The notes under the pieces: generated by a model
Database searches by the model: none
Told to the model about the DNA's origin: nothing
Seen by the model: the letters and a program-made list of their open reading frames with translations, nothing else
Origin: Pseudomonas monsensis
GTDB lineage: Bacteria; Pseudomonadota; Gammaproteobacteria; Pseudomonadales; Pseudomonadaceae
Direction of reading: 5' to 3'
DNA: 64,000 nt
Assembly (NCBI RefSeq): GCF_014268495.2
Contig: NZ_CP077087.1
Span: forward strand, 4,669,001 to 4,733,000
Shown here: positions 19,290 to 28,062 of the stretch, one piece after another
Position numbering within the stretch: position 1 is the stretch's first letter
Layout of the letters: every line of letters begins with the position of its first letter
Position numbers and translations under genes: made by a program

Positions 19290-19379
19290 CTAGTTCCGAT
19301 CCGCGCGCAACAGCGCAACCAACAGATAAATGAACAGCCCCACTGCCAATAGCAGTGACACCCCGTCCAGAACGCTCAT
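19290..19379 (-). CDS. kdpF: KdpF small subunit of the potassium ATPase
   Basis: A 29-codon gene reads MSVLDGVSLLLAVGLFIYLL and then VALLRADRN: one hydrophobic helix with a short polar tail, the standard KdpF form. GGAG lies before the ATG and kdpA begins eight bases later. KdpF is a lipid-like stabiliser of the KdpABC complex. Its position as first gene of the operon supports the call. Confidence 0.92.
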   Translation of the reverse strand: MSVLDGVSLLLAVGLFIYLLVALLRADRN

Positions 19380-19470
19380 GGAAGATCTCCGTGTTACGGC
19401 GTATTGCCGCGTGTGGAGGCATTGTCGGAAAGGAGGCTGTAAAGGAACGAGAGCGAGGGTGTTGGCTGTG

Positions 19471-19487
19471 CATAAAGAAAGCGTAAA
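19471..19487 (-). promoter_or_regulatory. Candidate KdpE binding site upstream of kdpF
   Basis: Read on the minus strand the bases are TTTACGCTTTCTTTATG, about 92 bases before the kdpF start. Two TTTA units are spaced 11 bases apart in a T-rich stretch, the same spacing I recall for the E. coli KdpE site. This is inferred from pattern and position only. Confidence 0.45.
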
Positions 19488-19537
19488 GAGTGGGTTTATG
19501 CCGGCGTTACAGGTGGGTTTTGCGCCGTATGGGCGGG

Positions 19538-19630
19538 CCTCTTCGCGAGCAGGCTCGCTCCCAAAGGTGTCGGCGTTGTTCAGGCGAGCGCATTTCAAAA
19601 ATGTGGCAGCGAGCTTGCTCGCGAAGACGG
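19538..19630. repeat. REP-type inverted pair, degenerate
   Basis: CCTCTTCGCGAGCAGGCTCG at 19538-19557 faces GCAGCGAGCTTGCTCGCGAA ending near 19625. It lies in the 418-base gap between the divergent kdpF and ethanolamine permease genes. Apart from this element and the candidate KdpE site, I see nothing else recognisable in that gap. Confidence 0.7.
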
Positions 19631-19797
19631 CATAACGAGCAACATCGCACTCAACTGGCGCACAAAAAGCAGCTATCCCACCGCGAACATCCCCGATACG
19701 ACAGCTTTCAACTCATTACGACTTGTTTCACGGCAATGGCACGCCCACTGCACACGCCCTCCTCCGAAGCTGTCCAAACCGTTCAGGGAGCAAGCGC

Positions 19798-21162
19798 ATG
19801 AACACACAACTCAAACCCACACTGGGCACGTTGCACCTGTGGGGCATCGCCGTCGGGCTGGTGATTTCCGGGGAATACTTCGGCTGGAGTTACGGCTGGG
19901 GCGTGGCCGGAACGCTGGGGTTTCTGGTGACCTCATTCATGGTCGCGACCATGTACACCTGCTTCATCTTCAGCTTCACCGAACTGACCACCGCCATTCC
20001 CCACGCCGGCGGGCCGTTCGCCTACAGCCGCCGCGCCTTCGGTGAAAAAGGCGGATTGGTTGCCGGGCTGGCGACGCTGATCGAATTCGTGTTCGCGCCA
20101 CCGGCGATTGCGCTGGCGATTGGCGCTTATCTGAATGTGCAGTTCCCCGCGCTGGATCCGAAACACGCGGCGGTTGGCGCGTATATCGTCTTTATGGGGT
20201 TGAACATTCTCGGCGTGAAACTGGCCGCGACCTTCGAGCTGATCGTCTGCGTATTGGCCGTCGCCGAACTGCTGGTGTTCATGGGGGTGGTCGCGCCGGC
20301 GTTCAGCTTCAGCCATTTCGCCCTCAATGGCTGGGCCGGTTCGGACGTGTTCGGCGCACCGGCGATTGCCGGAATGTTCGCGGCGATTCCATTCGCGATC
20401 TGGTTTTTCCTGGCCATCGAGGGTGCGGCGATGGCCGCCGAAGAGGCCAAGGATCCGAAACGCACGATTCCCAAGGCTTATATCAGTGGCATTCTGACCC
20501 TGGTGCTGCTGGCCATGGGCGTGATGTTCTTCGCCGGCGGCGTCGGTGACTGGCGCACGCTGGCCAACATCAACGACCCGTTGCCGCAGGCGATGAAAAC
20601 CGTGGTCGGCGACAACTCCGGCTGGTTACACATGCTGGTGTGGATCGGCCTGTTCGGCCTGGTGGCGAGCTTCCACGGAATCATCCTCGGTTACTCGCGA
20701 CAATTCTTCGCCCTCGCCCGCGCCGGTTACCTGCCGGCCTCGCTGGCAAAACTCTCGCGTTTCCAGACGCCACACCGCGCGATTATCGTGGGCGGCATCA
20801 TTGGCATCGCTGCCATCTATAGCGACGGCTTGATCAACCTTGGCGGTATGACGCTCACTGCCGCGATGATCACCATGGCGGTGTTCGGGGCAATCGTGAT
20901 GTACATCATGAGCATGCTCAGTCTGTTCAAACTGCGTCGATCAGAGCCGAATCTGGAGCGCACTTTCCGCGCGCCGTGCTATCCGCTGGTGCCGATGATT
21001 GCATTGGTACTGGCGGTGGTATGCCTGGTGGCAATGGCCTGGTTCAACGCGCTGATCGGGCTGATTTTCCTCGGCTTCATGGCCGTTGGTTTCGCTTACT
21101 TCCTGCTCACCGGCCAGTTGCGCGCCAACGCACCGGCCGACGCAATGCTCACCGGTTTGTAA
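19798..21162 (+). CDS. eat: Ethanolamine permease, APC family
   Basis: The 454-residue protein has about twelve membrane segments and starts NTQLKPTLGTLHLWGIAVGL, with GEYFGWSYGWGVAGTLGF in the first helices and FTELTTAIPHAGGPFAYSRR following. This pattern fits the amino acid-polyamine-organocation family, ethanolamine permease type. EGAAMAAEEAKDPKRTIPKAY is the conserved cytoplasmic loop. GGGAG precedes the ATG at 19798. No eutBC genes lie beside it, so import of ethanolamine is a family-based inference; a related amine is possible. Confidence 0.78.
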   Translation: MNTQLKPTLGTLHLWGIAVGLVISGEYFGWSYGWGVAGTLGFLVTSFMVATMYTCFIFSFTELTTAIPHAGGPFAYSRRAFGEKGGLVAGLATLIEFVFAPPAIALAIGAYLNVQFPALDPKHAAVGAYIVFMGLNILGVKLAATFELIVCVLAVAELLVFMGVVAPAFSFSHFALNGWAGSDVFGAPAIAGMFAAIPFAIWFFLAIEGAAMAAEEAKDPKRTIPKAYISGILTLVLLAMGVMFFAGGVGDWRTLANINDPLPQAMKTVVGDNSGWLHMLVWIGLFGLVASFHGIILGYSRQFFALARAGYLPASLAKLSRFQTPHRAIIVGGIIGIAAIYSDGLINLGGMTLTAAMITMAVFGAIVMYIMSMLSLFKLRRSEPNLERTFRAPCYPLVPMIALVLAVVCLVAMAWFNALIGLIFLGFMAVGFAYFLLTGQLRANAPADAMLTGL

Positions 21163-21320
21163 AGCTCAAGCAGGCGCGGGCTGCACCTGCAAGGAACTAA
21201 GGTGCATCCGGCATAACCGGCCTAGAATGGAACCACTGCGACGTCACTTCGCTCAAAAGTGGTATGCAGCTTCGTACGGCGAAATTCTCGTCCGTCGATC
21301 TGCCATTAAGGAGAGCCGTT

Positions 21321-21488
21321 ATGCCCTGGTATGCCTGGTTGATTCTGGTCGTTGCAATCGGCTCGATCGTGGGTGGATTGATGATGCTGCGCGACACCGC
21401 CAACAAAGTCGAACTGACCGATGAAGAACGCAAACGCGTGGCCGAGCGCAACGCCGAAGCGGACGCCAAAGAAGCCCAAGACCGCTGA
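21321..21488 (+). CDS. DUF2897 small membrane protein
   Basis: The 55-residue product MPWYAWLILVVAIGSIVGGL has one N-terminal membrane helix and a charged helical tail rich in Glu, Lys and Arg (LTDEERKRVAERNAEADA). AAGGAGAG lies before the ATG and a strong terminator follows the stop, which supports a real short gene. The family is small and uncharacterised; no function is assigned. Confidence 0.75.
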   Translation: MPWYAWLILVVAIGSIVGGLMMLRDTANKVELTDEERKRVAERNAEADAKEAQDR

Positions 21489-21495
21489 ACCCGAA

Positions 21496-21518
21496 CCCCG
21501 CCTGACTGGCGGGGTTTT
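21496..21518 (+). terminator. Rho-independent terminator
   Basis: A 7-bp stem CCCCGCC/GGCGGGG (21496-21502 with 21508-21514) with a five-base loop is followed by TTTT. It ends the transcript of the DUF2897 gene. Confidence 0.85.
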
Positions 21519-21625
21519 CATTTCAGTAACCTGTTGGACTTATCCGCGCTGTTTTTAGAAGTTGAAGTACAGTCACCATGTAATTTTCCTTGGTTAAGAT
21601 GGGGCATTGTTGCGGAGAGCTACAC

Positions 21626-22183
21626 ATGCGTTACTCGCAAGACCATAAAGCCCAGACCCATCAGCGCATTATCAAGGAGGCCTCGGCACGATTTCGCAAG
21701 GACGGCATAGGCGCGACCGGCCTGCAACCGTTAATGAAAGCCTTGGGGCTGACCCACGGCGGTTTCTATTCGCACTTCAAGTCCAAGGACGAACTGGTCG
21801 AGAAAGCCTTGCAGGAGGCGGGTGAACAAGTCGCCGGGGTCTGTGCGCAAATCTTTGCCGCAGACAACCCGCTCGAGGCGTTCATAGATACCTATTTGTC
21901 GGAATGGCACAGGACATCGCCCGATGAAGGTTGCCCGCTGCTGACCATTTCTTCGGAACTGGGCCTGCGCGGACAACCGAGCCCTACCAGCGATCAGGTC
22001 CTCAATGCCCGACTGGAACAAATCGAGGACAACCTTGAGGGAGACAACTGCGCCGACCGCGCCATTGTGATCATGTCGACGCTCGTCGGCGCGTTGCTGC
22101 TGTCGCGCAGTGTCGCGGATGCCGGGTTTGCGCAACGCATCCTCGACGTTACCCGCGAACACCTCAAGCACACCGAAGATTAA
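21626..22183 (+). CDS. TetR/AcrR family transcriptional regulator
   Basis: The 185-residue protein has an N-terminal helix-turn-helix (HQRIIKEASARFRKDGIGAT, then LMKALGLTHGGFYSHFKSKDEL). The C-terminal half resembles the TetR_C domain of YxaF/LmrA-type regulators, with CPLLTISSELG and a conserved cysteine. GGAGAG precedes the ATG at 21626. Its stop codon overlaps the stop of the convergent ketoacyl synthase gene by four bases, so it is a likely regulator of that two-gene operon, although this is inference from position. Confidence 0.85.
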   Translation: MRYSQDHKAQTHQRIIKEASARFRKDGIGATGLQPLMKALGLTHGGFYSHFKSKDELVEKALQEAGEQVAGVCAQIFAADNPLEAFIDTYLSEWHRTSPDEGCPLLTISSELGLRGQPSPTSDQVLNARLEQIEDNLEGDNCADRAIVIMSTLVGALLLSRSVADAGFAQRILDVTREHLKHTED

Positions 22184-23454
22184 GCCTGCCAGCGCTTGAA
22201 CAGCACGCTGGCATTGACTCCGCCAAAACCGAAGCCGTTGGACAATGCGTATTCGATCGGCATCGACCGCGCCTGGCCATGGACAATGTCCACCCCTTCG
22301 CTGGCAGGGTCGGGGTTATCGAAGTTGAGGGTCGGCGGCACCACCTGATCGCGAATCGCCAACAACGTGAAGATCGCTTCAAGCCCCCCGGCAGCACCGA
22401 GCAAGTGGCCGGTGGCGGATTTGGTTGAGGTCACGGCAATTTTATTCTGCGTGCCGAACAGCGCCTTGATCGCTGCCAGTTCACCCAGGTCGCCCACCGG
22501 GGTCGAAGTCGCATGCGCATTGAGATGCTGCACCTGAGCCGGCGTGATTCCACCCTGCGCCAGCGCCAGTGCCATCGCCCGCCGCGCACCGCTGCCGTCT
22601 TCCGGCCCGGCAGTCAGGTGATAGGCATCGGCAGTGGTGCCATAACCGACCAGCTCGGCCAGTGGCTGCGCGCCACGGGCCAAAGCATGCTCCAGTGATT
22701 CGATCACCAGCAGACCGGCGCCCTCGCCCATGACGAAACCGTCCCGGTCGCGATCGAACGGTCGTGAAGCGCGCTCGGGAGTATCGTTGAAAGCACTGGA
22801 AAGCGCCCGGGCAGCAGCAAAACCGGCGAGGCTGACTCGGTCGATTGCCGCTTCGGCACCGCCGCACACGGCGATATCCGCTTCACCGGCACGTATCAGC
22901 CGCGCAGCATCCCCAATCGCCTGGACCCCGGCGGCGCACGCCGTCACCGGCGCCCCCAATGGTCCTTTGAGGCCATGCTGGATCGACACATGACCGGCGG
23001 CGAGATTGACCAGGAAAGATGGAATGGTGAATGGGGACAGACGCCGAGGCCCTCGACTGTCTGTGGTGCGCACCGCGTCGGCGATGGCACCAAAGCCACC
23101 GACACCGGAGCCAATGATGGTCGCCGTACGCTCCTGCTCGGCGGCTTCGGCAGGGTGCCATCCGGCCTGCTCCAGCGCCTGGCGTGCTGCCTCCATGGCA
23201 AACAGAATGAAGCGATCCATTTTCTTCTGTTCTTTGGGCGGTGTGGCACGATCCGGATCGAATCCGGCCTCGGCGTCTTCTTCCGGTGTCGGCACGCTGC
23301 CACCGACCCGTGCCGGCAAATCGGCGACCACCGCGTCAGGCAGCGCACGCAAACCCGAACGTCCCGCCAACAAACGTTGCCAGACCGCTTCGACACCACT
23401 GCCCAACGGAGACACCAGGCCCATGCCGGTGACGACTACTCGACGCTGACTCAT
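22180..23454 (-). CDS. Beta-ketoacyl-ACP synthase II (FabF-like), non-core copy
   Basis: The 424-residue thiolase-fold enzyme begins MSQRRVVVTGMGLVSPLG. The full catalytic triad of elongating synthases is present: C173 in TACAAG, His in NAHATSTPVGD near residue 313, and His in KSATGHLLGAAGG near 350. It is probably an active Claisen condensing enzyme. It lacks the usual acpP-fabD-fabG neighbours of the housekeeping fabF, so it is a paralogue. The 22-base spacing after the short-chain dehydrogenase gene indicates an operon. Confidence 0.82.
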   Translation of the reverse strand: MSQRRVVVTGMGLVSPLGSGVEAVWQRLLAGRSGLRALPDAVVADLPARVGGSVPTPEEDAEAGFDPDRATPPKEQKKMDRFILFAMEAARQALEQAGWHPAEAAEQERTATIIGSGVGGFGAIADAVRTTDSRGPRRLSPFTIPSFLVNLAAGHVSIQHGLKGPLGAPVTACAAGVQAIGDAARLIRAGEADIAVCGGAEAAIDRVSLAGFAAARALSSAFNDTPERASRPFDRDRDGFVMGEGAGLLVIESLEHALARGAQPLAELVGYGTTADAYHLTAGPEDGSGARRAMALALAQGGITPAQVQHLNAHATSTPVGDLGELAAIKALFGTQNKIAVTSTKSATGHLLGAAGGLEAIFTLLAIRDQVVPPTLNFDNPDPASEGVDIVHGQARSMPIEYALSNGFGFGGVNASVLFKRWQA

Positions 23455-23476
23455 ACCGTAATTACCCCTGTTCGAT

Positions 23477-24280
23477 TCAATGACCTGATTTGTAGCGCTG
23501 GGCTGCAGCGCTGCGCGAAAGGTTCGGCGCCATGACATGGCGCGCCGCCACAAACGACTGCCATTCGCCGGCATCGGGCAGCGATGGAATGGTGACCAGT
23601 TCGCCCTGATCCAGACCGGCCAGGGCGGCATCCACCATCTCCCCGGCGTCCATGACCATTTCCGCCGGAATGCCACTGGCGTCGATCCCCGAGCGCTCCC
23701 AGATCTCAGTGCGGGTCACGCCCGGCAGCACGGCCTGGATCTGCACGCCCGAGCCTTCGAGCTCCGCGTTCAACGATTGGGTCAGACTCAACACATAGGC
23801 CTTGCTGGCGGTGTAGGTCGCATTGAAGCGCTCGGGGAACAACGCCACGACCGAGGCGATGTTGATGATCGTGCCGCGACCTGCCTTGGCGAAACTGGCA
23901 GCGGCGGCCGACGCCAGACGCGTGACGGCGGTGATGTTCAACTGGATCAGGCGTTCCAGTTGATCCATGTCGGCATTGGCCAGCGGGCCGTCGGCGGCCA
24001 CGCCGGCATTGTTAACCAGCAGGCTGATGCTCGAATCGCTGCGCAAGCGCTGTTCGAGTTGGATCACATCGTCCTTTTGGGTCAGATCCGCTTTCCACAC
24101 CTCGACGTGCACACCGTGAGCGTCGCGCAATTGGCTGGCGGCGCTGTCCAGACGGGCCTTGTCACGGGCCACCAGCAACAGATCAAAACCACGCGCCGCC
24201 AGACGCTCGGCGTAAATCGCACCGATACCGGACGAGGCGCCAGTGATCAGAGCCGTACCTTGAGACTGCACAGAATTCAT
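23477..24280 (-). CDS. Short-chain dehydrogenase/reductase
   Basis: The 267-residue classical SDR has the cofactor motif TGASSGIG near residue 15, NNAG near 90, and the catalytic Ser plus YTASK (Tyr and Lys) near 155. GGAGC lies before the ATG at 24280. It is the first gene of an operon with the ketoacyl synthase. The reaction is presumably reduction of a carbonyl with NAD(P)H, possibly a 3-keto group made by the synthase, but the substrate is not determined by the sequence. Confidence 0.82.
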   Translation of the reverse strand: MNSVQSQGTALITGASSGIGAIYAERLAARGFDLLLVARDKARLDSAASQLRDAHGVHVEVWKADLTQKDDVIQLEQRLRSDSSISLLVNNAGVAADGPLANADMDQLERLIQLNITAVTRLASAAAASFAKAGRGTIINIASVVALFPERFNATYTASKAYVLSLTQSLNAELEGSGVQIQAVLPGVTRTEIWERSGIDASGIPAEMVMDAGEMVDAALAGLDQGELVTIPSLPDAGEWQSFVAARHVMAPNLSRSAAAQRYKSGH

Positions 24281-24348
24281 GACTTTGCTCCTGAAACACT
24301 TGTGAGTGGGCAAATAACCCCCGAGCCGGGCAGCTCAGGGGCGGCGAA

Positions 24349-24380
24349 TTATTATAGGCATAATATCAAGCCAATATGAT
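24349..24380. promoter_or_regulatory. AT-rich palindromes upstream of the SDR gene
   Basis: Two short inverted repeats follow each other: ATTAT-AGGC-ATAAT at 24351-24364 and TATCA-N8-TGATA at 24363-24380. They stand about 70-100 bases before the SDR start in the only AT-rich stretch of the region. This fits a promoter with an operator for the nearby TetR-type regulator. Inference only. Confidence 0.35.
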
Positions 24381-24445
24381 AGTCGTAATTTTTACCTTTC
24401 CGGAGAGCACCTCGCCTGCCTGCCGCAGGTGTTCGCACTGCAAAA

Positions 24446-24472
24446 CGAAAAAGGCCGGTCAATGACCGGCCC
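24446..24472 (-). terminator. Rho-independent terminator of the ComEA-like gene
   Basis: An 8-bp perfect stem GGCCGGTC/GACCGGCC (24453-24460 with 24464-24471) has a three-base loop and, on the minus strand, is followed by a T run (A run just before 24453). Confidence 0.85.
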
Positions 24473-24492
24473 CTTGGCGTTGAACCTTCAGC

Positions 24493-24828
24493 TTAGTTGA
24501 CTTCCAGCTTCTCGCGATTGCGATCCAGGATTGCCTTGCCGATTCCCTTCACTTCCAGCAGCTCATCCACCGAGGCAAAGGGCCCGTTTGTTTCGCGATA
24601 TGCAACAATCGCCTTCGCCTTGGCTTCACCCACGCCTGAGAGCTCTTTCTGCAGCGTTACCGCATCGGCGTCGTTGAGATCAATCCTGGCACTCTGGGCG
24701 GCCGCTGGCACTTCCATCACCAGAGGCGCCTTGGGTGAATCGGAAGGCGCGACAGGTGCGGCGATTGCGGCAATCGAGGCGCTGGTGAGGAAAGCGAAAA
24801 TCAGAGAGTAGAAGTAACCGGTACGCAT
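24493..24828 (-). CDS. ComEA-like helix-hairpin-helix protein
   Basis: The 111-residue protein has a signal peptide ending near AIAA (residue 24), a short linker, and a C-terminal tandem helix-hairpin-helix domain (residues 50-111). Typical motifs are IDLNDADAVTLQKELSGVGEA, GPFASVDELLEVKGIGKAI. ComEA-type proteins bind double-stranded DNA in the periplasm during uptake; in Pseudomonas this short form flanks the wbpM end of the O-antigen locus. GGAG precedes the ATG at 24828. Confidence 0.85.
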   Translation of the reverse strand: MRTGYFYSLIFAFLTSASIAAIAAPVAPSDSPKAPLVMEVPAAAQSARIDLNDADAVTLQKELSGVGEAKAKAIVAYRETNGPFASVDELLEVKGIGKAILDRNREKLEVN

Positions 24829-24938
24829 TTGTGACGCTCCATCATCGTTTGAGAAAGCAGCTTTTCCGAAGCTGCTCTCCAAACTTAGGTCATGGTGCGC
24901 CCATGTCAAAAATGCGTGGGTTACAGGATGTGAAACAA

Positions 24939-26948
24939 TCAGGGTTCGAGACGACGTTGCTGGTAGATCCAGTCAACGATTTCACCGTCGGGGGTGTAGC
25001 CGCTGACCGTTTCGCGCAGTAGCTGCCTGACACGAGCATAATCATCGAGTTCGACCGCCGCGAGCAAATCACCCAGCCGCGCCTTCAGGACTTCCCAGGG
25101 CAAGTGATCTTCATTGGCGGTCATGATCATCGGATGCGGGGTCGCCGCCACGTTGTCACCGATCAGCAATTCCTCATACAGTTTCTCGCCTGGGCGCAGT
25201 CCAGTGAACTCGATAGAGATATCGCCCTGGGGATTACGCTCGGAGCGGATGCTCAAACCGGACAGGTGGATCATCTTTTCCGCCAGTTCGACAATCTTCA
25301 CCGGCTCACCCATATCCAGTACGAACACATCCCCCCCCTGCCCCATCGACCCGGCCTGGATGACCAGTTGCGCCGCTTCGGGGATGGTCATGAAATAGCG
25401 GGTGATTTTCGGGTGGGTGACGGTCAACGGGCCGCCGGATTTGATCTGCCGGTGAAACAGCGGGATCACCGAGCCGGAGGAGCCCAGCACATTGCCAAAG
25501 CGCACCATGGTGAAACGGGTTTTATTGACCCTCGACACGTTACCCTTGTCACCGAACAATACCGGGGCGATCTCGCGGCTCAATGCCTGCAGGACCAGTT
25601 CGGCCAGACGTTTGGTACTGCCCATCACGTTAGTCGGGCGGACAGCCTTGTCGGTGGAAATCAGCACAAAATTGGCGACGCCCGATTGCAGCGCCGCTTG
25701 CGCCGTATTCAGCGTGCCCATCACATTGTTCAGCACGCCTTCGGCAATGTTGTGCTCGACCATTGGCACATGCTTGTACGCGGCAGCGTGATAGACGGTG
25801 TCGACACGCCAGGTTTTCATCACGTCGAGCAATTTGTGCGGGTGACGGATGGATCCCAGGATCGGCAGCAGATGCACAGCTACCGACTCCCGGCATCCAC
25901 GCTGCTCCAGCTCGGACAAAATGCTGTAGAGATTGAATTCACTGTGGTCAAACAGCAGCAGCGTGGTCGGCCCCAAGGCAAAAATCTGTCGGCAAAGCTC
26001 CGAACCGATCGAACCACCGGCACCGGTGACCATGACCGTCTTGCCCTTGATGCAACGTTGCAGCAGGTCCGGTTGTGCGGGCACCGCGTCACGCCCCAGC
26101 AAGTCGGCGATATCCACTTCCTGGATATCCTCGACCTTGACCCTGCCACTGGCCAGGTCAGTGAAATTCGGCACGCTGCGGATGTGTAGCGGAAAGCCTT
26201 CGAGCAGATGAAGGATCTCCCGGCGCCGGGCCCGCGTGGAGGAAGGCAGGGCCAGCAGGATCTCCTGAGCGCCGGTGACGTCGATCATTTCCTGAATGTG
26301 CTTGGGCTTGTAGACATGCAACCCCGAGATTGATCGGTCGGCAATGCTGGCGTCGTCGTCGATGAACGCCACCGGCCGCATGACCTTGCCCATGCGCAGC
26401 GCCGCCACCAACTGGTTGCCAGCGACGCCGGCACCGTAAATGGCCACTTTGGTCAAACCGTTTTCGCGACTGGTGAATGGCACATGCTGAGCCGCCGTAA
26501 ACCAGTCGCCCATGAAATACTGGCGCATGCACAGGCGCAGGCCGCCAATGATGACCATACTCAGCCACCAGTAATTGAAGATGATCGAGCGAGGAACCAC
26601 GGCTTCGTGGTTGCTGTACCAGTACACGACGACCGCCAGAATCAGCGAAGACAGACTGACAGCCTTGATAATGGCGATCAGGGCATCGTTACCGAAATAC
26701 CGCATCACCGCCCGATACATGCCGAAACGGATAAACAGGGGAATGGCCACGACCGGCGCGCAGACAAACAGCCAGAAGTGCACTCTGAAGGGGTTATACA
26801 TGTCATCAATGCCCAGACGGACGATGAACGCCAGCCAGAGGGCGGCCCAGACCAGAACAATGTCCGTCGCCACCTGTATCAGACGCTTGCGTCGTCTCGG
26901 CAGCGCGACAAGCCGCTCCCGGACCTTGTCCATCAGTTCTTCAAACAC
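24939..26948 (-). CDS. wbpM: UDP-N-acetylglucosamine 4,6-dehydratase, WbpM-type
   Basis: The 669-residue inner-membrane enzyme has about four N-terminal membrane helices (residues 25-140) and a first Rossmann motif GAGVAGN near 172 in a CoA-binding-like domain. The catalytic SDR domain starts at GAGGSIGSE (309-317). The usual Tyr of the triad is replaced by Met in STDKAVRPTNVMGSTK (M442, K446), as in P. aeruginosa WbpM. It makes UDP-4-keto-6-deoxy sugar for UDP-QuiNAc or UDP-FucNAc. The start is GTG at 26948 with GGGAGGAG just upstream. It marks the end of the O-antigen locus, as in P. aeruginosa. Confidence 0.93.
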   Translation of the reverse strand: MFEELMDKVRERLVALPRRRKRLIQVATDIVLVWAALWLAFIVRLGIDDMYNPFRVHFWLFVCAPVVAIPLFIRFGMYRAVMRYFGNDALIAIIKAVSLSSLILAVVVYWYSNHEAVVPRSIIFNYWWLSMVIIGGLRLCMRQYFMGDWFTAAQHVPFTSRENGLTKVAIYGAGVAGNQLVAALRMGKVMRPVAFIDDDASIADRSISGLHVYKPKHIQEMIDVTGAQEILLALPSSTRARRREILHLLEGFPLHIRSVPNFTDLASGRVKVEDIQEVDIADLLGRDAVPAQPDLLQRCIKGKTVMVTGAGGSIGSELCRQIFALGPTTLLLFDHSEFNLYSILSELEQRGCRESVAVHLLPILGSIRHPHKLLDVMKTWRVDTVYHAAAYKHVPMVEHNIAEGVLNNVMGTLNTAQAALQSGVANFVLISTDKAVRPTNVMGSTKRLAELVLQALSREIAPVLFGDKGNVSRVNKTRFTMVRFGNVLGSSGSVIPLFHRQIKSGGPLTVTHPKITRYFMTIPEAAQLVIQAGSMGQGGDVFVLDMGEPVKIVELAEKMIHLSGLSIRSERNPQGDISIEFTGLRPGEKLYEELLIGDNVAATPHPMIMTANEDHLPWEVLKARLGDLLAAVELDDYARVRQLLRETVSGYTPDGEIVDWIYQQRRLEP

Positions 26949-27045
26949 TCAGTCTCCTCCCTTCAACTGCCGTATTCCCGTGGTCGATCCGCTTGAATGC
27001 CATGCACTTTAAACCCAAATGACAAATCTGTTACCGGGTTGTTGT

Positions 27046-28062
27046 TCAGCTTTTTTCGAGCTCACCTGCGCGATACCTGATTGCAAGGCCCAGCAATGGA
27101 GCATAGGCGACAATGACGCCCAGGCTGCCGTCCAGCCCGAAACGGGTGACCGCGACAGCAATAGGCAGCAGCCAGAACATATTGATCACGCCAACGGCCA
27201 TAGTGACGGGCAGATGACTGCCGAACCGACGAGAGGCATACTGATAGGCATGGCTGCGGTGCGCTTCATACACCTTGTCGCCCCGCAACAGACGCCGAAA
27301 CAGGGTAAATGTTGCATCGACAATGAAGACGCCCAGCAGAATCAGCCAACCCCACAGCAACTCGGCACTCTGGGTGGCTGCCTGTAACGACAGACCTCCC
27401 AGCACGATGCCGAGGAAGCCGCTGCCGGCGTCGCCCATGAAAATCCTCGCGGGCGGGAAGTTCCAGAACAGGAAGCCACCGACGCAAACCGCCAGCAACA
27501 GCGGTGCCCAGACCATTTGCGGCCAGCCGCCGAGCCAGCCAAGCAGGCAGGCACCGAGACACACGCAAATGGCTTCGACACTGGCGATGCCGTCGATGCC
27601 ATCCATGAAGTTATAAAGGTTGAGCAGCCAGACCAGGTAAAACGCCGCCAGCACATGGCCGACCACGCCCAGATCAACCACCACGCCTGCGAACCGCAGG
27701 GCAGGCAAGCCTCCCAGCCATACGAGCAACCAGCCAGCCGCAACAAAATGGCCCAACAGCCGCCAGCGCGCGGCGATGTGGCCGTGGTCATCCATGAAAC
27801 CGATCACGGCGACCAGCGCCCCGGCCCCGGCAATCGCGCAGAATTGCGAGACCGCGATCAGATCCCGCCACCACAGGAACACCAGCGCCAGAGTGAACGT
27901 CAGGACGATTGCCACCCCACCGCCACGCGGGGTTGGCACTGAGTGCGAACTGCGAGCGTTGGGAATATCCATCAGGCTGCGCGACAGTGCGTAATGACGC
28001 AGAGCCCAGGTCAGCGCCAGGGAGAGAAGCGCGATGAACGCGATGAACCATCCGTACTTCAT
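27046..28062 (-). CDS. wbpL: Undecaprenyl-phosphate sugar-1-phosphate transferase, WbpL-like
   Basis: The 338-residue protein has about ten membrane segments and the motifs of the WecA/MraY family: GFMDDHGHI with paired aspartates near residue 92, NFMDGIDGIA near 150, ARIFMGDAGSGFLG near 205, and HRSHAYQ near 280. It transfers a UDP-linked N-acetylated 6-deoxy sugar to undecaprenyl phosphate and so starts O-antigen synthesis. It overlaps the reductase gene by four bases (ATGA). The WbpV-like neighbour suggests UDP-QuiNAc or UDP-FucNAc as donor. Confidence 0.9.
   Translation of the reverse strand: MKYGWFIAFIALLSLALTWALRHYALSRSLMDIPNARSSHSVPTPRGGGVAIVLTFTLALVFLWWRDLIAVSQFCAIAGAGALVAVIGFMDDHGHIAARWRLLGHFVAAGWLLVWLGGLPALRFAGVVVDLGVVGHVLAAFYLVWLLNLYNFMDGIDGIASVEAICVCLGACLLGWLGGWPQMVWAPLLLAVCVGGFLFWNFPPARIFMGDAGSGFLGIVLGGLSLQAATQSAELLWGWLILLGVFIVDATFTLFRRLLRGDKVYEAHRSHAYQYASRRFGSHLPVTMAVGVINMFWLLPIAVAVTRFGLDGSLGVIVAYAPLLGLAIRYRAGELEKS

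Noticed and set aside
7161..19630. Repeated GCGGGCAAGC units considered as a CRISPR array
   Set aside because: They occur as isolated inverted pairs between genes, not as direct repeats with regular spacers, and no cas genes are present.
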